From the NCBI RefSeq assembly GCF_000012365.1, contig NC_007650.1, positions 434,001 through 498,000 of the forward strand: 64,000 nucleotides of DNA. The letters run 5' to 3'. Source of the DNA: Burkholderia thailandensis E264 (GTDB lineage Bacteria > Pseudomonadota > Gammaproteobacteria > Burkholderiales > Burkholderiaceae). The notes under the pieces are model-generated. The model had not been told where the DNA came from, ran no database searches, and saw nothing but the letters and a program-made list of their open reading frames with translations. Within the stretch, counting starts at the first letter, position 1. Every line of letters begins with the position of its first letter. The translations under genes and the position numbers were made by a program. Shown one piece after another: positions 53,977 through 64,000 of the stretch.

Positions 53977-54639
53977 AATAGCGAAATGGAGAACTTTCTC
54001 GAACTCGACAAGAAGGGCCGCCCGTACGGCGGGATCGCACCCGAGGCGCGCGCCGCGGAGCGCCGCGACGCGCTGATCCGCGCGGGCACGCGCATCTTCG
54101 GCACGGCCGGCTTTCGCCGGGCGACCGTGCGCGCGATCTGCCAGGAAGCGAGGCTCAACGATCGCTATTTCTACGCGGCGTTCGACAGCGCCGACGCGTT
54201 GCTGCGCTGCACCTATCAGCATCACGCGGAGCGGTTGCGCGCGTCGGTGAGGCAGGCGGTCGACGCGCTCGGCGGCTCGCGCGACGGGCTCGAAGCGCGG
54301 GTCGACGCGGGGCTCGCGGCGTTCTTCGCGTTTTTGCGCGACACCTGTGCCGCGCGCGTGCTGCTGCTCGAAGTGATGGGCGTGAGCGCGGAAACCGACG
54401 CGACCTATCAACGCAATCTGCTCGAATTCGGCAAGATGATCATTTCGTTCGCCGGGCCGGTGAGCGAAGACGCCGACGAGCGCGCGAACCAACGGATCAT
54501 CGGGCTCGCGCTCGTCGGCGCGATGACGAACGTCGGCGCGGCGTGGCTGCTGACCGGCTATCGCGATCCGGAGGAGAAGATGGTGCGCAATTGCCGGAAG
54601 GTGCTGCTCGGGACGCTGCGGTTTCTCGCGATGCGGTGA
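53971..54639 (+). CDS. TetR/AcrR-family transcriptional repressor
   Basis: 222 residues with an N-terminal helix-turn-helix (RDALIRAGTRIFGTAGFRRATVRAICQEARLNDRYFYAAF) and a ligand-binding C-terminal half. The start is the ATG at 53971, which falls inside a palindrome; an ATG at 53986 is also possible, and neither has a clear ribosome site. It is divergent from the dehydrogenase-monooxygenase-hydrolase operon, so it likely senses their substrate and represses both. Confidence 0.9.
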   Translation: MSNSEMENFLELDKKGRPYGGIAPEARAAERRDALIRAGTRIFGTAGFRRATVRAICQEARLNDRYFYAAFDSADALLRCTYQHHAERLRASVRQAVDALGGSRDGLEARVDAGLAAFFAFLRDTCAARVLLLEVMGVSAETDATYQRNLLEFGKMIISFAGPVSEDADERANQRIIGLALVGAMTNVGAAWLLTGYRDPEEKMVRNCRKVLLGTLRFLAMR

Positions 54640-54730
54640 GCGGGCGGCGGCGGCGTCCGGCGCCGCGCCGCCGCTTCGAGTCGGCGCGCGCTTGCGGCCC
54701 GCGCTTGTGCGGCGAGCCGCGCCTTGCGCA

Positions 54731-55648
54731 CTACGCGGCGAGCCGCGTCTTGAGCGCATCGATCAACGCGCGCACCTTCGCGGACGGATGGCTCGCCGAC
54801 GGAAACACCGCGTGGATGTCGCCGGGCGGAAACGACCAGTCCGGCAGCAGGCGCACGAGCCGGCCGGCCGCGATGTCGTCGGCGCTCGAGAAACTCGTCG
54901 CGACGCCGAAGCCGCCGCCCGCGAGCACCGCCGCGCGGCACGCGGTTGCCGTGTTCGACGCGAACGCGCGCCTGCAACGCACGCTCGCGCGCTCGCCGCG
55001 CGCGTTCGCGAGCTCGAGCGTCGTGCGCGGCACCGTCGACAGCATCACGTACGGCAGCGCGCCGAGCGCTTCGGGCGCGGGCGGCGCGCCGTGGCGCGCG
55101 ACGAACGCGGGGCTCGCGACGAGCCAGCGCTCGAAGCCGCCGAGCTTCACCGCGCGATGGTTCGAATCGGCGAGCCGGCCGAGCCGGATCGCGACGTCGA
55201 GGCTGTCGCGCACGAGATCGACGACGCGATCGTCGCACTGCAACTCGATGTCGAGCGCCGGATGCGCGTCGCGCAGCGCGACGAGCGCCGGCGCGACGAC
55301 GAGCGCGCCGTAATCGACGGGCGCGCTCACGCGCAGCGTGCCGCGCAGCGGCCCCGCTTCGCCCGCCACGGCGGCGAGCGCCGTCTCGGTCGCGCGCAGG
55401 ATGTCGCGGCACGCGTCGTAGAACGTGCGGCCCGCCTGCGTCACGTTGAGCCGCCGCGTGGTCCGCACGACGAGGCTCGCGCCGACCTCCGCCTCGAGCC
55501 GCTGGATGTGCGCGCTCACCATCGTCTTCGCGAGGCCGAGCCGTTCGGCTGCCGCCGTCAGCGAGCCGGCCTCCACCACGGCGACGAAGATCGCCAGCCG
55601 GTTCAGGTTCACGTCGCGAATGTCCGCCATCGCCGATTGTCCATTCAT
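54731..55648 (-). CDS. LysR-family transcriptional regulator
   Basis: 305 residues from the ATG at 55648 (an ATG at 55630 is also in frame). The N-terminal winged helix is clear (LAIFVAVVEAGSLTAAAERLGLAKTMVSAHIQRLE) and the rest is a periplasmic-binding-like effector domain of the CrgA/DmlR type. It is divergent from a glutathione transferase and the fusion oxidoreductase, with about 210 bases between it and the first; it probably controls them. A LysR site could not be picked out with confidence. Confidence 0.9.
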   Translation of the reverse strand: MNGQSAMADIRDVNLNRLAIFVAVVEAGSLTAAAERLGLAKTMVSAHIQRLEAEVGASLVVRTTRRLNVTQAGRTFYDACRDILRATETALAAVAGEAGPLRGTLRVSAPVDYGALVVAPALVALRDAHPALDIELQCDDRVVDLVRDSLDVAIRLGRLADSNHRAVKLGGFERWLVASPAFVARHGAPPAPEALGALPYVMLSTVPRTTLELANARGERASVRCRRAFASNTATACRAAVLAGGGFGVATSFSSADDIAAGRLVRLLPDWSFPPGDIHAVFPSASHPSAKVRALIDALKTRLAA

Positions 55649-55860
55649 CAAGGATTGTGTTTCGGCAATTATCCATCTTATGTGAACGCGATGCGCGCGC
55701 TACGCTGCGTGTGTCGATGGCCGGGCCGCCGCCGCGCCGCAATGATGGCCGGCGCCGTCCGCCGCCGCGCTGCCGTCGTTTTGCGTGGTTGCCGTTCGTT
55801 CTTCGCCGTTTGCCCTTTGTTCTCTTGGTTCTTCGCCCTTCATTCGAGGAGTGCCGCCCC

Positions 55861-56514
55861 ATGCCCGCCCACCGCCCGCCCGCCGCGCCGATCCGGCTCC
55901 ACCGGACCCGGCTGTCCGGCCACTGCCATCGCGTCGAGCTGTTCCTGTCGCTGCTCGGCCTGCCCGTCGAGTTCGTCGATGTCGACATGCGCGGCGGCGC
56001 GAACCGCCGCCCCGAATTTCTCGCGCTCAATCCGTTCGGCCAGGTGCCCGTCATCGAGGACGGCGAATTCGTGCTGTTCGATTCGAACGCGATCCTCGTC
56101 TATCTCGCGAAGCGCTACGGCGATCCGTCGTGGCTGCCCGACGATCCGCCACGCGCGGCCGCCGTGCAGCGCTGGCTGTCGCTCGCGGCGGGGCCGATCG
56201 CGTACGGCGCGGCCGCCGCGCGCCTCGTCACGCTGTTCGGCGCGCCGCTCGATCACGCGAGCGCGATCGGGATCGCGCGGCGGCTGTTCGACGTGATCGA
56301 GCCCGAGCTCGCCGGCAAGCGCTTCGCGACGGGTGACGATCCGACGATCGCCGACGTGGCCGCGTATGCGTATATCGCGCACGCGCCGGAGGGGGGCGTG
56401 TCGCTCGATCCATATCCGAATCTGCGTGCGTGGCTCGCGCGCATCGAGGCGCTGCCGGGCTTCGTGCCGATGCCGGCGAGCCGTGCGGGGCTGCGCGCGG
56501 CCGACGCGGCCTGA
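55861..56514 (+). CDS. Glutathione S-transferase
   Basis: 217 residues from the ATG at 55861, with GAGGAG upstream; longer in-frame extensions would run into the divergent promoter. The N-terminal thioredoxin-like domain holds LHRTRLSGHCHRVELFLSLL and the cis-Pro loop NPFGQVPVIED, then DSNAILVYLAKRYG; a C-terminal all-helical domain follows (FATGDDPTIADVAAYAYI). It conjugates glutathione to electrophiles. It is followed after 53 bases by the fusion oxidoreductase, so both are in one operon. Confidence 0.92.
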   Translation: MPAHRPPAAPIRLHRTRLSGHCHRVELFLSLLGLPVEFVDVDMRGGANRRPEFLALNPFGQVPVIEDGEFVLFDSNAILVYLAKRYGDPSWLPDDPPRAAAVQRWLSLAAGPIAYGAAAARLVTLFGAPLDHASAIGIARRLFDVIEPELAGKRFATGDDPTIADVAAYAYIAHAPEGGVSLDPYPNLRAWLARIEALPGFVPMPASRAGLRAADAA

Positions 56515-56567
56515 CGCTGACGCGCGCTGCCGCGCGCGACGCCGAATCCATTGCGAAGGAGAACGAC

Positions 56568-59030
56568 ATGACGCAAGCCGCACCCGCGGCGCCCGAAGCG
56601 CCGCCGTCCGTCGCGCCGTTCCACGACGGCGAGCTCGCCGCGCAGCGGCGCGCGGGCGTCGCGGACGCGGCCGCCGAGTCCGGCGGGCGCGGCATCCGTG
56701 CGTTCATGCCCGATCAGCACCGCGCGTTCTTCGCGCAATTGCCGTTCTTCGTCGTCGGCGGCGTGGACGGCGACGGCCAGCCGTGGGCGACGTTGCGCGT
56801 CGGCGCGCCGGGCTTCATCTCGTCGCCGCAGCCGCGCACGCTCGACATCGCGGGCGGCGCGCTGCGCGACGATCCGCTCGCCGGCAGTTGGCGTGTCGGC
56901 AGTCTGCTCGGTGGGCTCGGCATCGAGCTGCATACGCGGCGGCGCAACCGGATCAACGGCGTCGTCGCGTCGCTCGAGGGCGATGCGATGTCGGTGACGG
57001 TCGGCCAGAGCTTCGGCAACTGCGCGAAGTACATCCAGAGCCGCACGCCGACGCCCGCGCCGCCGCAGCGGGCGTACGCCGCGCCGCCTCAGCGGCGCGC
57101 CGCGCGGCTCGACGCCGACGATCGCGCGCTGCTCGCGCGCGCGGACACGTTCTTCATCGCGACCGCGAACACGTCGGACGCGGCGGGCGGCGCGCGCGGC
57201 GTGGACGTGTCGCATCGCGGCGGACCGCCCGGCTTCGTGCGCGTGGACGACGACCGCACGCTGACGACGCCCGACTACAGCGGCAACAACTTCTTCAACA
57301 CGATCGGCAACCTGCTGCGCGATCCGCGCGCGGGTTTGCTGTTCGTCGACTTCGCGCGCGGCGATCTGCTGTACGTGGCGGCCGACGCGGAGATCGTCTG
57401 GGACGGGCCGGCGCTCGCCGCGTTCGACGGCGCGCAGCGGCTCGTGCGCTTGCGCATTCGCGAAGTGCGGCGCAGTGCGGCGGTGCTGCCGTTCCGGTGG
57501 TCGGCGCCGCGGTTCGCGCCGCAGTTCGCGGCGTGGGGCGGGGCGGGGGTGTTTTCGTCTTCGTCTTCGTCGGGGATGGGGGCGGCGGGTGTCGCGGGCC
57601 TGGCGAGGGTGGAATCGGCGGAATTGCCGGAATCGTCGATGTTGTCGAAAGTGTTGAAGGCGTCCGAGGCGTCCGAGGCGTCCGAGGCATCGGAAGCATC
57701 GGAAGCATCGGAAACGCGCGACGGGCCGAAAGCCCCGGAAGCGCCGCATACAACGCAGGCGACGAACGAGGCGGAGATGCCGCAGGCTTCCGCCGCGATT
57801 TCGGCGCGGTCGCCGGATGCACGCTGGCGCACGCTCGTCGTCGCGGCGGTGCGCGACGAGACGCCCGACGTCCGCTCGTTCGAGCTCGAAGCCGCCGACG
57901 CGGGCCCGCTCGCGCCGTTCGAGCCGGGCCAGCATCTGACGATCCGGTTGCCCGCGGCCGGGCAATCCGGACCGCTGATCCGAAGTTACACGCTGTCCGA
58001 CGCATTCGACGGCCGGCGCTACCGGATCAGCGTCAAGCGCGACGGCCGCGCGTCGTCATGGCTGCACGATCATGCGCGGCCCGGCGTGCGGATCGACGCG
58101 ACGGCGCCGCGCGGCGCGTTCACGTTCGATGCGGCGAGCCCGCGGCCCGCCGTGTTCGTGTCGGCGGGGATCGGCATCACGCCGATGATCGCGATGCTCA
58201 ACGCCGTGCTCGCGCGCCGTGCGGCCGGTGCGCCGGCCGATGCGCACGCGAAGCGGATCTACTTCGTGCACGGCGCGCGGCGCGGCGACGAGCGGCCGTT
58301 CGCCGCGCATCTCGCCGCTGCGGCGCGCGCGCATCCGGCGTTGTCTGTGCACCTGTTCGATAGCCGCGCCGACGGCGCGTCGGCCGGCGCGTCGCCGGGC
58401 CGCGTGAGCATCGATGCGCTGCAACGCGTGTTGCCTTTCGGCAGCTACGACTTCTATCTGTGCGGGCCGGCTTCGTTCATGAAGTCGCTGTACGACGGGC
58501 TGCGCGCGCTCGACGTGCCGGACGGGCGCATCCGCCTCGAGGCGTTCGGGCCGGCGAGCGTTCGGCGCACGGCGTTGCGAGGCGGCGCGGCCGCGATCGT
58601 GGCGGCCGATGAAAAGCCCATCGTGAAGCATGGCGGGAACGGGGACGGAAACGACGGCGAGAAGAGCGGCGAGAAGAGCGGCGAGAAGAGCGGCAAGAAG
58701 AGCGGCGGCGGAGACGACGCGAAAGCCGGCGGGCAGGCCGGCGCGCATGCGGCGACCGTCGTGTTCAGCCGGTCGAGGCGCACGGTCGAATGGACGCCGC
58801 GTGACGGCACGCTGCTCGAACTCGCGGAGGCGCACGGTGTGCCGGCGGACTCGAATTGCCGGTCCGGCGCGTGCGGCACGTGCACGACACGCGTGCTCGG
58901 CGGACGGGTTCGGTACGGCGGCACGGTCGACGCGGAAGTCGCGCCGGGCATGGCGCTCGTCTGCATGGCGACGCCGGATTGCGCCGGCGATGCGGAAAGT
59001 GGGCCGCCCTGCGTGACGCTGGATCTGTAG
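56568..59030 (+). CDS. Fusion: PNPOx-like flavin domain + ferredoxin reductase + [2Fe-2S] ferredoxin
   Basis: 820 residues from the ATG at 56568 (AAGGAGA upstream). Residues 30-330 are a pyridoxamine-phosphate-oxidase-like flavin domain (GGVDGDGQPWATLRVG; TPDYSGNNFFNTIGNLLRDP). A low-complexity SEASEA linker (about 362-382) leads to a ferredoxin-reductase domain: FAD motif RSYTLSD, NAD site in SAGIGITPMIAML, and YLCGPASFM. A second linker of EKSG repeats (about 695-710) precedes a plant-type [2Fe-2S] domain (NCRSGACGTCTTR and a later Cys). It is longer than usual for the fold set. It likely moves electrons from NAD(P)H to flavin, perhaps in nitric oxide or xenobiotic reduction; the substrate is unknown. 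Confidence 0.88.
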   Translation: MTQAAPAAPEAPPSVAPFHDGELAAQRRAGVADAAAESGGRGIRAFMPDQHRAFFAQLPFFVVGGVDGDGQPWATLRVGAPGFISSPQPRTLDIAGGALRDDPLAGSWRVGSLLGGLGIELHTRRRNRINGVVASLEGDAMSVTVGQSFGNCAKYIQSRTPTPAPPQRAYAAPPQRRAARLDADDRALLARADTFFIATANTSDAAGGARGVDVSHRGGPPGFVRVDDDRTLTTPDYSGNNFFNTIGNLLRDPRAGLLFVDFARGDLLYVAADAEIVWDGPALAAFDGAQRLVRLRIREVRRSAAVLPFRWSAPRFAPQFAAWGGAGVFSSSSSSGMGAAGVAGLARVESAELPESSMLSKVLKASEASEASEASEASEASETRDGPKAPEAPHTTQATNEAEMPQASAAISARSPDARWRTLVVAAVRDETPDVRSFELEAADAGPLAPFEPGQHLTIRLPAAGQSGPLIRSYTLSDAFDGRRYRISVKRDGRASSWLHDHARPGVRIDATAPRGAFTFDAASPRPAVFVSAGIGITPMIAMLNAVLARRAAGAPADAHAKRIYFVHGARRGDERPFAAHLAAAARAHPALSVHLFDSRADGASAGASPGRVSIDALQRVLPFGSYDFYLCGPASFMKSLYDGLRALDVPDGRIRLEAFGPASVRRTALRGGAAAIVAADEKPIVKHGGNGDGNDGEKSGEKSGEKSGKKSGGGDDAKAGGQAGAHAATVVFSRSRRTVEWTPRDGTLLELAEAHGVPADSNCRSGACGTCTTRVLGGRVRYGGTVDAEVAPGMALVCMATPDCAGDAESGPPCVTLDL
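57655..57716. repeat. 9-base repeat encoding the SEA linker
   Basis: Six or so units TCCGAGGCG/TCGGAAGCA encode Ser-Glu-Ala. It lies in the linker between the flavin and reductase domains. Confidence 0.75.
58656..58702. repeat. 12-base repeat encoding the EKSG linker
   Basis: Four units of GAGAAGAGCGGC-like sequence encode Glu-Lys-Ser-Gly. The linker connects the reductase and ferredoxin domains. Confidence 0.75.
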
Positions 59031-59336
59031 CGCGGCGGATCGAAGCCGCCTCGCTGCTTCGTCGCTTCGCGGTATCGCCACTCGCGGCAAGGTGCGCGCC
59101 GAAGCCGAACGCCAGCGCTCCTACCTCGCCAAAATCCCGCCGGCAATCGAAATCACGCGCCGCATGCGCGAGCAAACATCTTTCGTTCCCCGATCGATCC
59201 GGCCACTGGCGTTCGCCGCCCGCGCACGTTATGTTCTCGTCCGATGAATAAACGGGCTCGCGCGTCCGATCGAGGCGGCCGGCGAGCCGGACCGGTCGCG
59301 CCGGCGAAGGCGGCTTCCCATCCCAGCATCCGAGGT
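59031..59336. other. Region before the nucleoside transporter
   Basis: No gene recognised. An ATG at 59244 would extend the transporter by 31 basic residues. Confidence 0.4.
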
Positions 59337-60617
59337 ATGTTCGTGGACATCTTGCGCAGCTTGTGTGGCATCGTGGTATTGCTCGGCGTCGGTTATGCGC
59401 TGTCGATCAACCGGCGGGCGATCAGCGCCCGCACCGTCGTCGCGGCGCTCGCGACGCAGCTTGCGATCGGCGCGCTCGTGCTGTTCGTGCCCGTCGGCCG
59501 CGACGCGCTCGCCGCCACCGCGCACGCGGTCAACAGCGTGCTCGAGATGGGGCAGCACGGCGTCGCGTTCCTGTTCGGCGGCCTCGTCGGCGACAAGATG
59601 TTCGCGCTGTTCGGCGACGGCGGCTTCGCGTTCGCGCTGCGCGTGCTGCCGATGATCGTGTTCGTCACGTCGCTGATCGCGGTGCTGTACCACGTTGGCG
59701 TGATGAAGTGGCTGATCCGGATCGTCGGCACCGCGATGGCGAAGCTGCTCGGCGTGAGCCGCATCGAGGCGTGTTCGGCCGTCGCGACGATCTTCCTCGG
59801 CCAGAGCGAGATGCCCGCGTTCGTGAAGCCGTTCATCCGGCGGATGAGCCCGACCGAAGTGTTCGCGGTGATGTCGAGCGGCATGGCGTCGGTCGCGGGC
59901 TCGGTGCTCGCCGGCTACGCGGGGCTCGGCGTGAAGATGGAGTATCTGCTCGCCGCGTCGTTCATGGCGATTCCGGGCGGCCTGCTGTTCGGCAAGATGC
60001 TGTGCCCGACGACGGAGCCGTCGCGCGTCGTCGTCGATTCGCTCGAATTCGACGAGAAGCGCGCGGCGAACGTGATCGAGGCGGCCGCGTCCGGCGCGGG
60101 CGTCGGGATGCGCATCGCGGTGAACGTCGGTACCATGCTGATCGCGTTCATCGGCCTGATCGCGCTGCTGAACGCGATGGTCGGGCTCGTCGCCGGCTGG
60201 CTCGGCTTTGCCGGCGTCACGCTGCAATCGCTGCTCGGCGTGCTGTTTTCGCCGCTCGCGTGGCTGATCGGCGTGCCGTGGCGGGATGCGTCGGTGGCCG
60301 GCAGCTTCATCGGCCAGAAGCTGATCCTGAACGAGTTCGTCGCGTACGGCGCGCTGTCGCCCTACCTGAAGGACGCCGCGCAGGTCGTCGCGGCCGGGCT
60401 CCCGGTGCTCGCGCCGAAGACGATCGCGATCGTGTCGTTCGCGCTGTGCGGCTTCGCGAATTTCTCGTCGATCGCGATCCTGACGGGCGGTTTCACCGCG
60501 GTCGAGCCCGGCATGCGCTCCGACGTCGCGCGCTACGGCTTGCGCGCGCTCGCGGCCGCGACGCTGTCGAACCTGATGAGCGCGACGATTGCCGGGCTGT
60601 TCCTGTCCCTTTCCTGA
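59337..60617 (+). CDS. nupC: Concentrative nucleoside transporter (NupC/CNT family)
   Basis: 426 residues, an inner-membrane proton/nucleoside symporter. CNT motifs are present: [28 protein letters not shown] and [14 protein letters not shown]. About 10 TM segments. I used the ATG at 59337; a GTG at 59343 has better spacing from the GAGG at 59332, and the ATG at 59244 is a longer option. It is followed 13 bases later by deoC, so uptake and catabolism of deoxynucleosides are joined in one operon. Confidence 0.88.
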   Translation: MFVDILRSLCGIVVLLGVGYALSINRRAISARTVVAALATQLAIGALVLFVPVGRDALAATAHAVNSVLEMGQHGVAFLFGGLVGDKMFALFGDGGFAFALRVLPMIVFVTSLIAVLYHVGVMKWLIRIVGTAMAKLLGVSRIEACSAVATIFLGQSEMPAFVKPFIRRMSPTEVFAVMSSGMASVAGSVLAGYAGLGVKMEYLLAASFMAIPGGLLFGKMLCPTTEPSRVVVDSLEFDEKRAANVIEAAASGAGVGMRIAVNVGTMLIAFIGLIALLNAMVGLVAGWLGFAGVTLQSLLGVLFSPLAWLIGVPWRDASVAGSFIGQKLILNEFVAYGALSPYLKDAAQVVAAGLPVLAPKTIAIVSFALCGFANFSSIAILTGGFTAVEPGMRSDVARYGLRALAAATLSNLMSATIAGLFLSLS

Positions 60618-60630
60618 ACGAGGTGCTCGC

Positions 60631-61416
60631 ATGGAGCTTTCGTTGAATCGCAACCAATTGACCGAAGCGGCGCTGAAGGCGCTGCACCTGATCGACCTCA
60701 CGTCGCTGAACGACGACGACACCGACGACAGCATCGCCGCGCTCGCCGCGTCGGCCGACACGCCGGTCGGCACGCCGGCCGCGCTGTGCGTGTATCCGCG
60801 CTTCGTCGGCGTCGCGCATGCGGCGCTCGCGCGGCACGGGCTCGTGCTGCCGGTGGCGACCGTCGTGAACTTTCCGCACGGCGAGGCCGATCCGGACGCG
60901 GCCGCGCGCGAGACGGCCGACGCGCTCGCGCGCGGCGCGGACGAGATCGATGTCGTGTTTCCGTATCGCGCGCTCGCCGACGGCAACGAGCGGATCGGGC
61001 GCGAGCTCGTCGCGCAATGCCGCGCGGCGGCGGGCAGCCAGTGTCTGAAGGTGATCCTCGAGACGGGCGAGTTGCGCGACGCAGCGGCGATCCGCCGCGC
61101 GAGCGAGATCGCGATCGAGGAGGGGGCGGATTTTCTGAAGACGTCGACAGGCAAGGTCGCGGTGAACGCGACGCTCGACGCGGCGGCCGTGATGCTCGCG
61201 ACGATCCGCGTCGCGGGCCGCACGGTCGGCTTCAAGGCGGCGGGCGGCGTGCGCACCGCGCAGGATGCGGCGCAATACCTGTCGCTCGCGCAGCGCGAGC
61301 TCGGCCCGGGCTATCTGACGAGCGCGACGTTTCGCTTCGGCGCGTCGGGGCTGCTCGGGAATCTGCTCGAGACGCTCGGGCACCGGGCGGGGGCGACGCG
61401 CAGCGGGGGGTATTGA
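60631..61416 (+). CDS. deoC: Deoxyribose-phosphate aldolase
   Basis: 261 residues, close to the length of E. coli DeoC. It splits 2-deoxyribose-5-phosphate to glyceraldehyde-3-phosphate and acetaldehyde. The Schiff-base lysine K170 is in DFLKTSTGK, the second active-site lysine K202 in GFKAAGG, and Asp in DEIDVVFP. It is a class I TIM barrel. The ATG is 14 bases after the transporter stop, with GAGG upstream. With deoA further downstream it forms a deoxynucleoside catabolic set. Confidence 0.95.
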   Translation: MELSLNRNQLTEAALKALHLIDLTSLNDDDTDDSIAALAASADTPVGTPAALCVYPRFVGVAHAALARHGLVLPVATVVNFPHGEADPDAAARETADALARGADEIDVVFPYRALADGNERIGRELVAQCRAAAGSQCLKVILETGELRDAAAIRRASEIAIEEGADFLKTSTGKVAVNATLDAAAVMLATIRVAGRTVGFKAAGGVRTAQDAAQYLSLAQRELGPGYLTSATFRFGASGLLGNLLETLGHRAGATRSGGY

Positions 61417-61904
61417 GCGACGCCGGGCGATGCGGGGGCGCCGCGCTCGAATGCATGATGCCCGGCTTCATGCGCGTTGGAGCGCGCCGCCCGGCTCGCC
61501 GCGCGGCGTCGATCAGCCGGGCTGCGGCTGCGTCGCGCGGTGAATCCCGCCGCCGTCCGCGGCAACGCCGTCGCAACGCACCGGCTGGCGCGCGCCGTCA
61601 CGCTCGCGCGGCTCCGACGGTTCGCGGCGAAACGCGCCCGGCTGATGCGCGGCTGCGCCGATCATGTTTTCCGCTTGCCGATATGGCGTCGGCGCGCTTG
61701 AACAGGCCGCGCTTTGCGGCCGGCCGTATCGTCTTCTTCCTCGAACGATCCGATTCGCCGGCCGGCCGCCGGCACGGGTGAACGGAAACGCGACGTGCCC
61801 GGCGGCGTGACGCGGAAGACGCGAGCGACGGCTTGAGGCCACGCGATGCGATGAGAAGCGATGAGAAGTGATGAGAAGCGCAAGACGCGCCGGACGCCAA
61901 TTCG
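61417..61904. other. Intergenic region
   Basis: No gene recognised between deoC and the convergent small gene. Confidence 0.5.
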
Positions 61905-62084
61905 TCAATGAACCGGCGCATAGCCGAGCTTCTCGACGCCATACGCCTCGATCCAGTCGTCGCGATCGTCGAATCCCATCGTTTTCGCGAGGTAGTCGGC
62001 CATGTCTTCCGGTGTCGGCGTGACCGATGAATCGTAGTAACCCAGCGGTGCTTCGGCTTTCGGCATCAAGATGGCGTAGCGCAT
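61905..62084 (-). CDS. Small conserved-looking protein
   Basis: 59 residues from the ATG at 62084 (AGGGAGG five bases upstream), beginning MRYAILMPKAEAPLGYY. It is acidic, has no signal peptide or cysteines, and looks folded (helical DMADYLAKTMGFDDRDDWIEAYG). I do not recognise the family. It is on the opposite strand between deoC and deoA. Confidence 0.6.
   Translation of the reverse strand: MRYAILMPKAEAPLGYYDSSVTPTPEDMADYLAKTMGFDDRDDWIEAYGVEKLGYAPVH

Positions 62085-64000
<1,916 letters not shown>

Noticed and set aside
54946..55449. Arg-rich plus-strand frame in the LysR gene
   Set aside because: Shadow frame; the minus-strand LysR helix-turn-helix and effector domain explain the region.

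Overview
The window is about 64 kb of very GC-rich DNA. Its gene content points to a Burkholderia of the pseudomallei group (B. pseudomallei, thailandensis, mallei and relatives), most likely the secondary chromosome. The markers are an OXA-57-like class D beta-lactamase, an MprA-type secreted subtilase beside an IrlR/IrlS-like two-component pair, collagen-like Gly-Thr-Ser repeats, and a BceF-like exopolysaccharide kinase. This placement comes from recognised families and remembered neighbourhoods; no database search was run. No rRNA, tRNA or CRISPR array was seen.

Layout. 146-2534 (minus) is a compact operon: an orphan SdhB-like iron-sulfur protein, a cupin, a 70-residue protein, an AhpD-like protein and a hemerythrin-like protein, with a palindrome upstream. 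2888-4933 holds an HMA-like small protein, a DUF488 protein and an exported DUF411 protein. 5628-7644 is a small gene broken by an IS3-family element, followed by a cysteine-rich unknown protein. 7923-9904 is a row of decayed genes with internal deletions (cupredoxin, FTR1, a YncE/phosphoesterase fusion, a class C beta-lactamase), ending at an intact class D beta-lactamase (9933-10742). 10896-18706 carries a DUF4148 protein, the two-component system, MprA and an S15 peptidase lipoprotein. 18842-20501 has a uracil-DNA glycosylase-family protein and a class II aldolase.

20602-30021 (minus) is the most unusual part. Seven tightly packed genes encode a DNase II, a nucleoside-phosphorylase fusion, two paralogous unknown proteins, a metallophosphoesterase, a beta-propeller-like protein and a ferritin-like protein. 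None of the proteins examined has a visible Sec signal. Together they could degrade DNA to nucleosides and bases, or form an exported nucleic-acid-attacking system.

30850-32421 is a DmeR/DmeF-type metal sensor and exporter with a recognisable operator. 32752-34605 has a Gly-rich exported protein and a glycosidase-like lipoprotein. 35078-40268 is an exopolysaccharide module: a tyrosine-kinase-like chain-length protein with a degenerate Walker A motif, a Tat-type glycosidase and a Wzy/ligase-like protein. 41013-46635 has an ICMT-like membrane protein, a collagen-like lipoprotein and a sedolisin. 47581-49683 has a DUF3268 protein and a diguanylate cyclase. 50399-53882 is a monooxygenase / short-chain dehydrogenase / hydrolase operon with a divergent TetR regulator (53971). 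54731-59030 has a LysR regulator, a glutathione transferase and a flavin/Fe-S fusion oxidoreductase. 59337 to the window end is deoxynucleoside salvage (nucleoside transporter, deoC, deoA), with a small unknown gene between deoC and deoA; deoA is cut by the window end.
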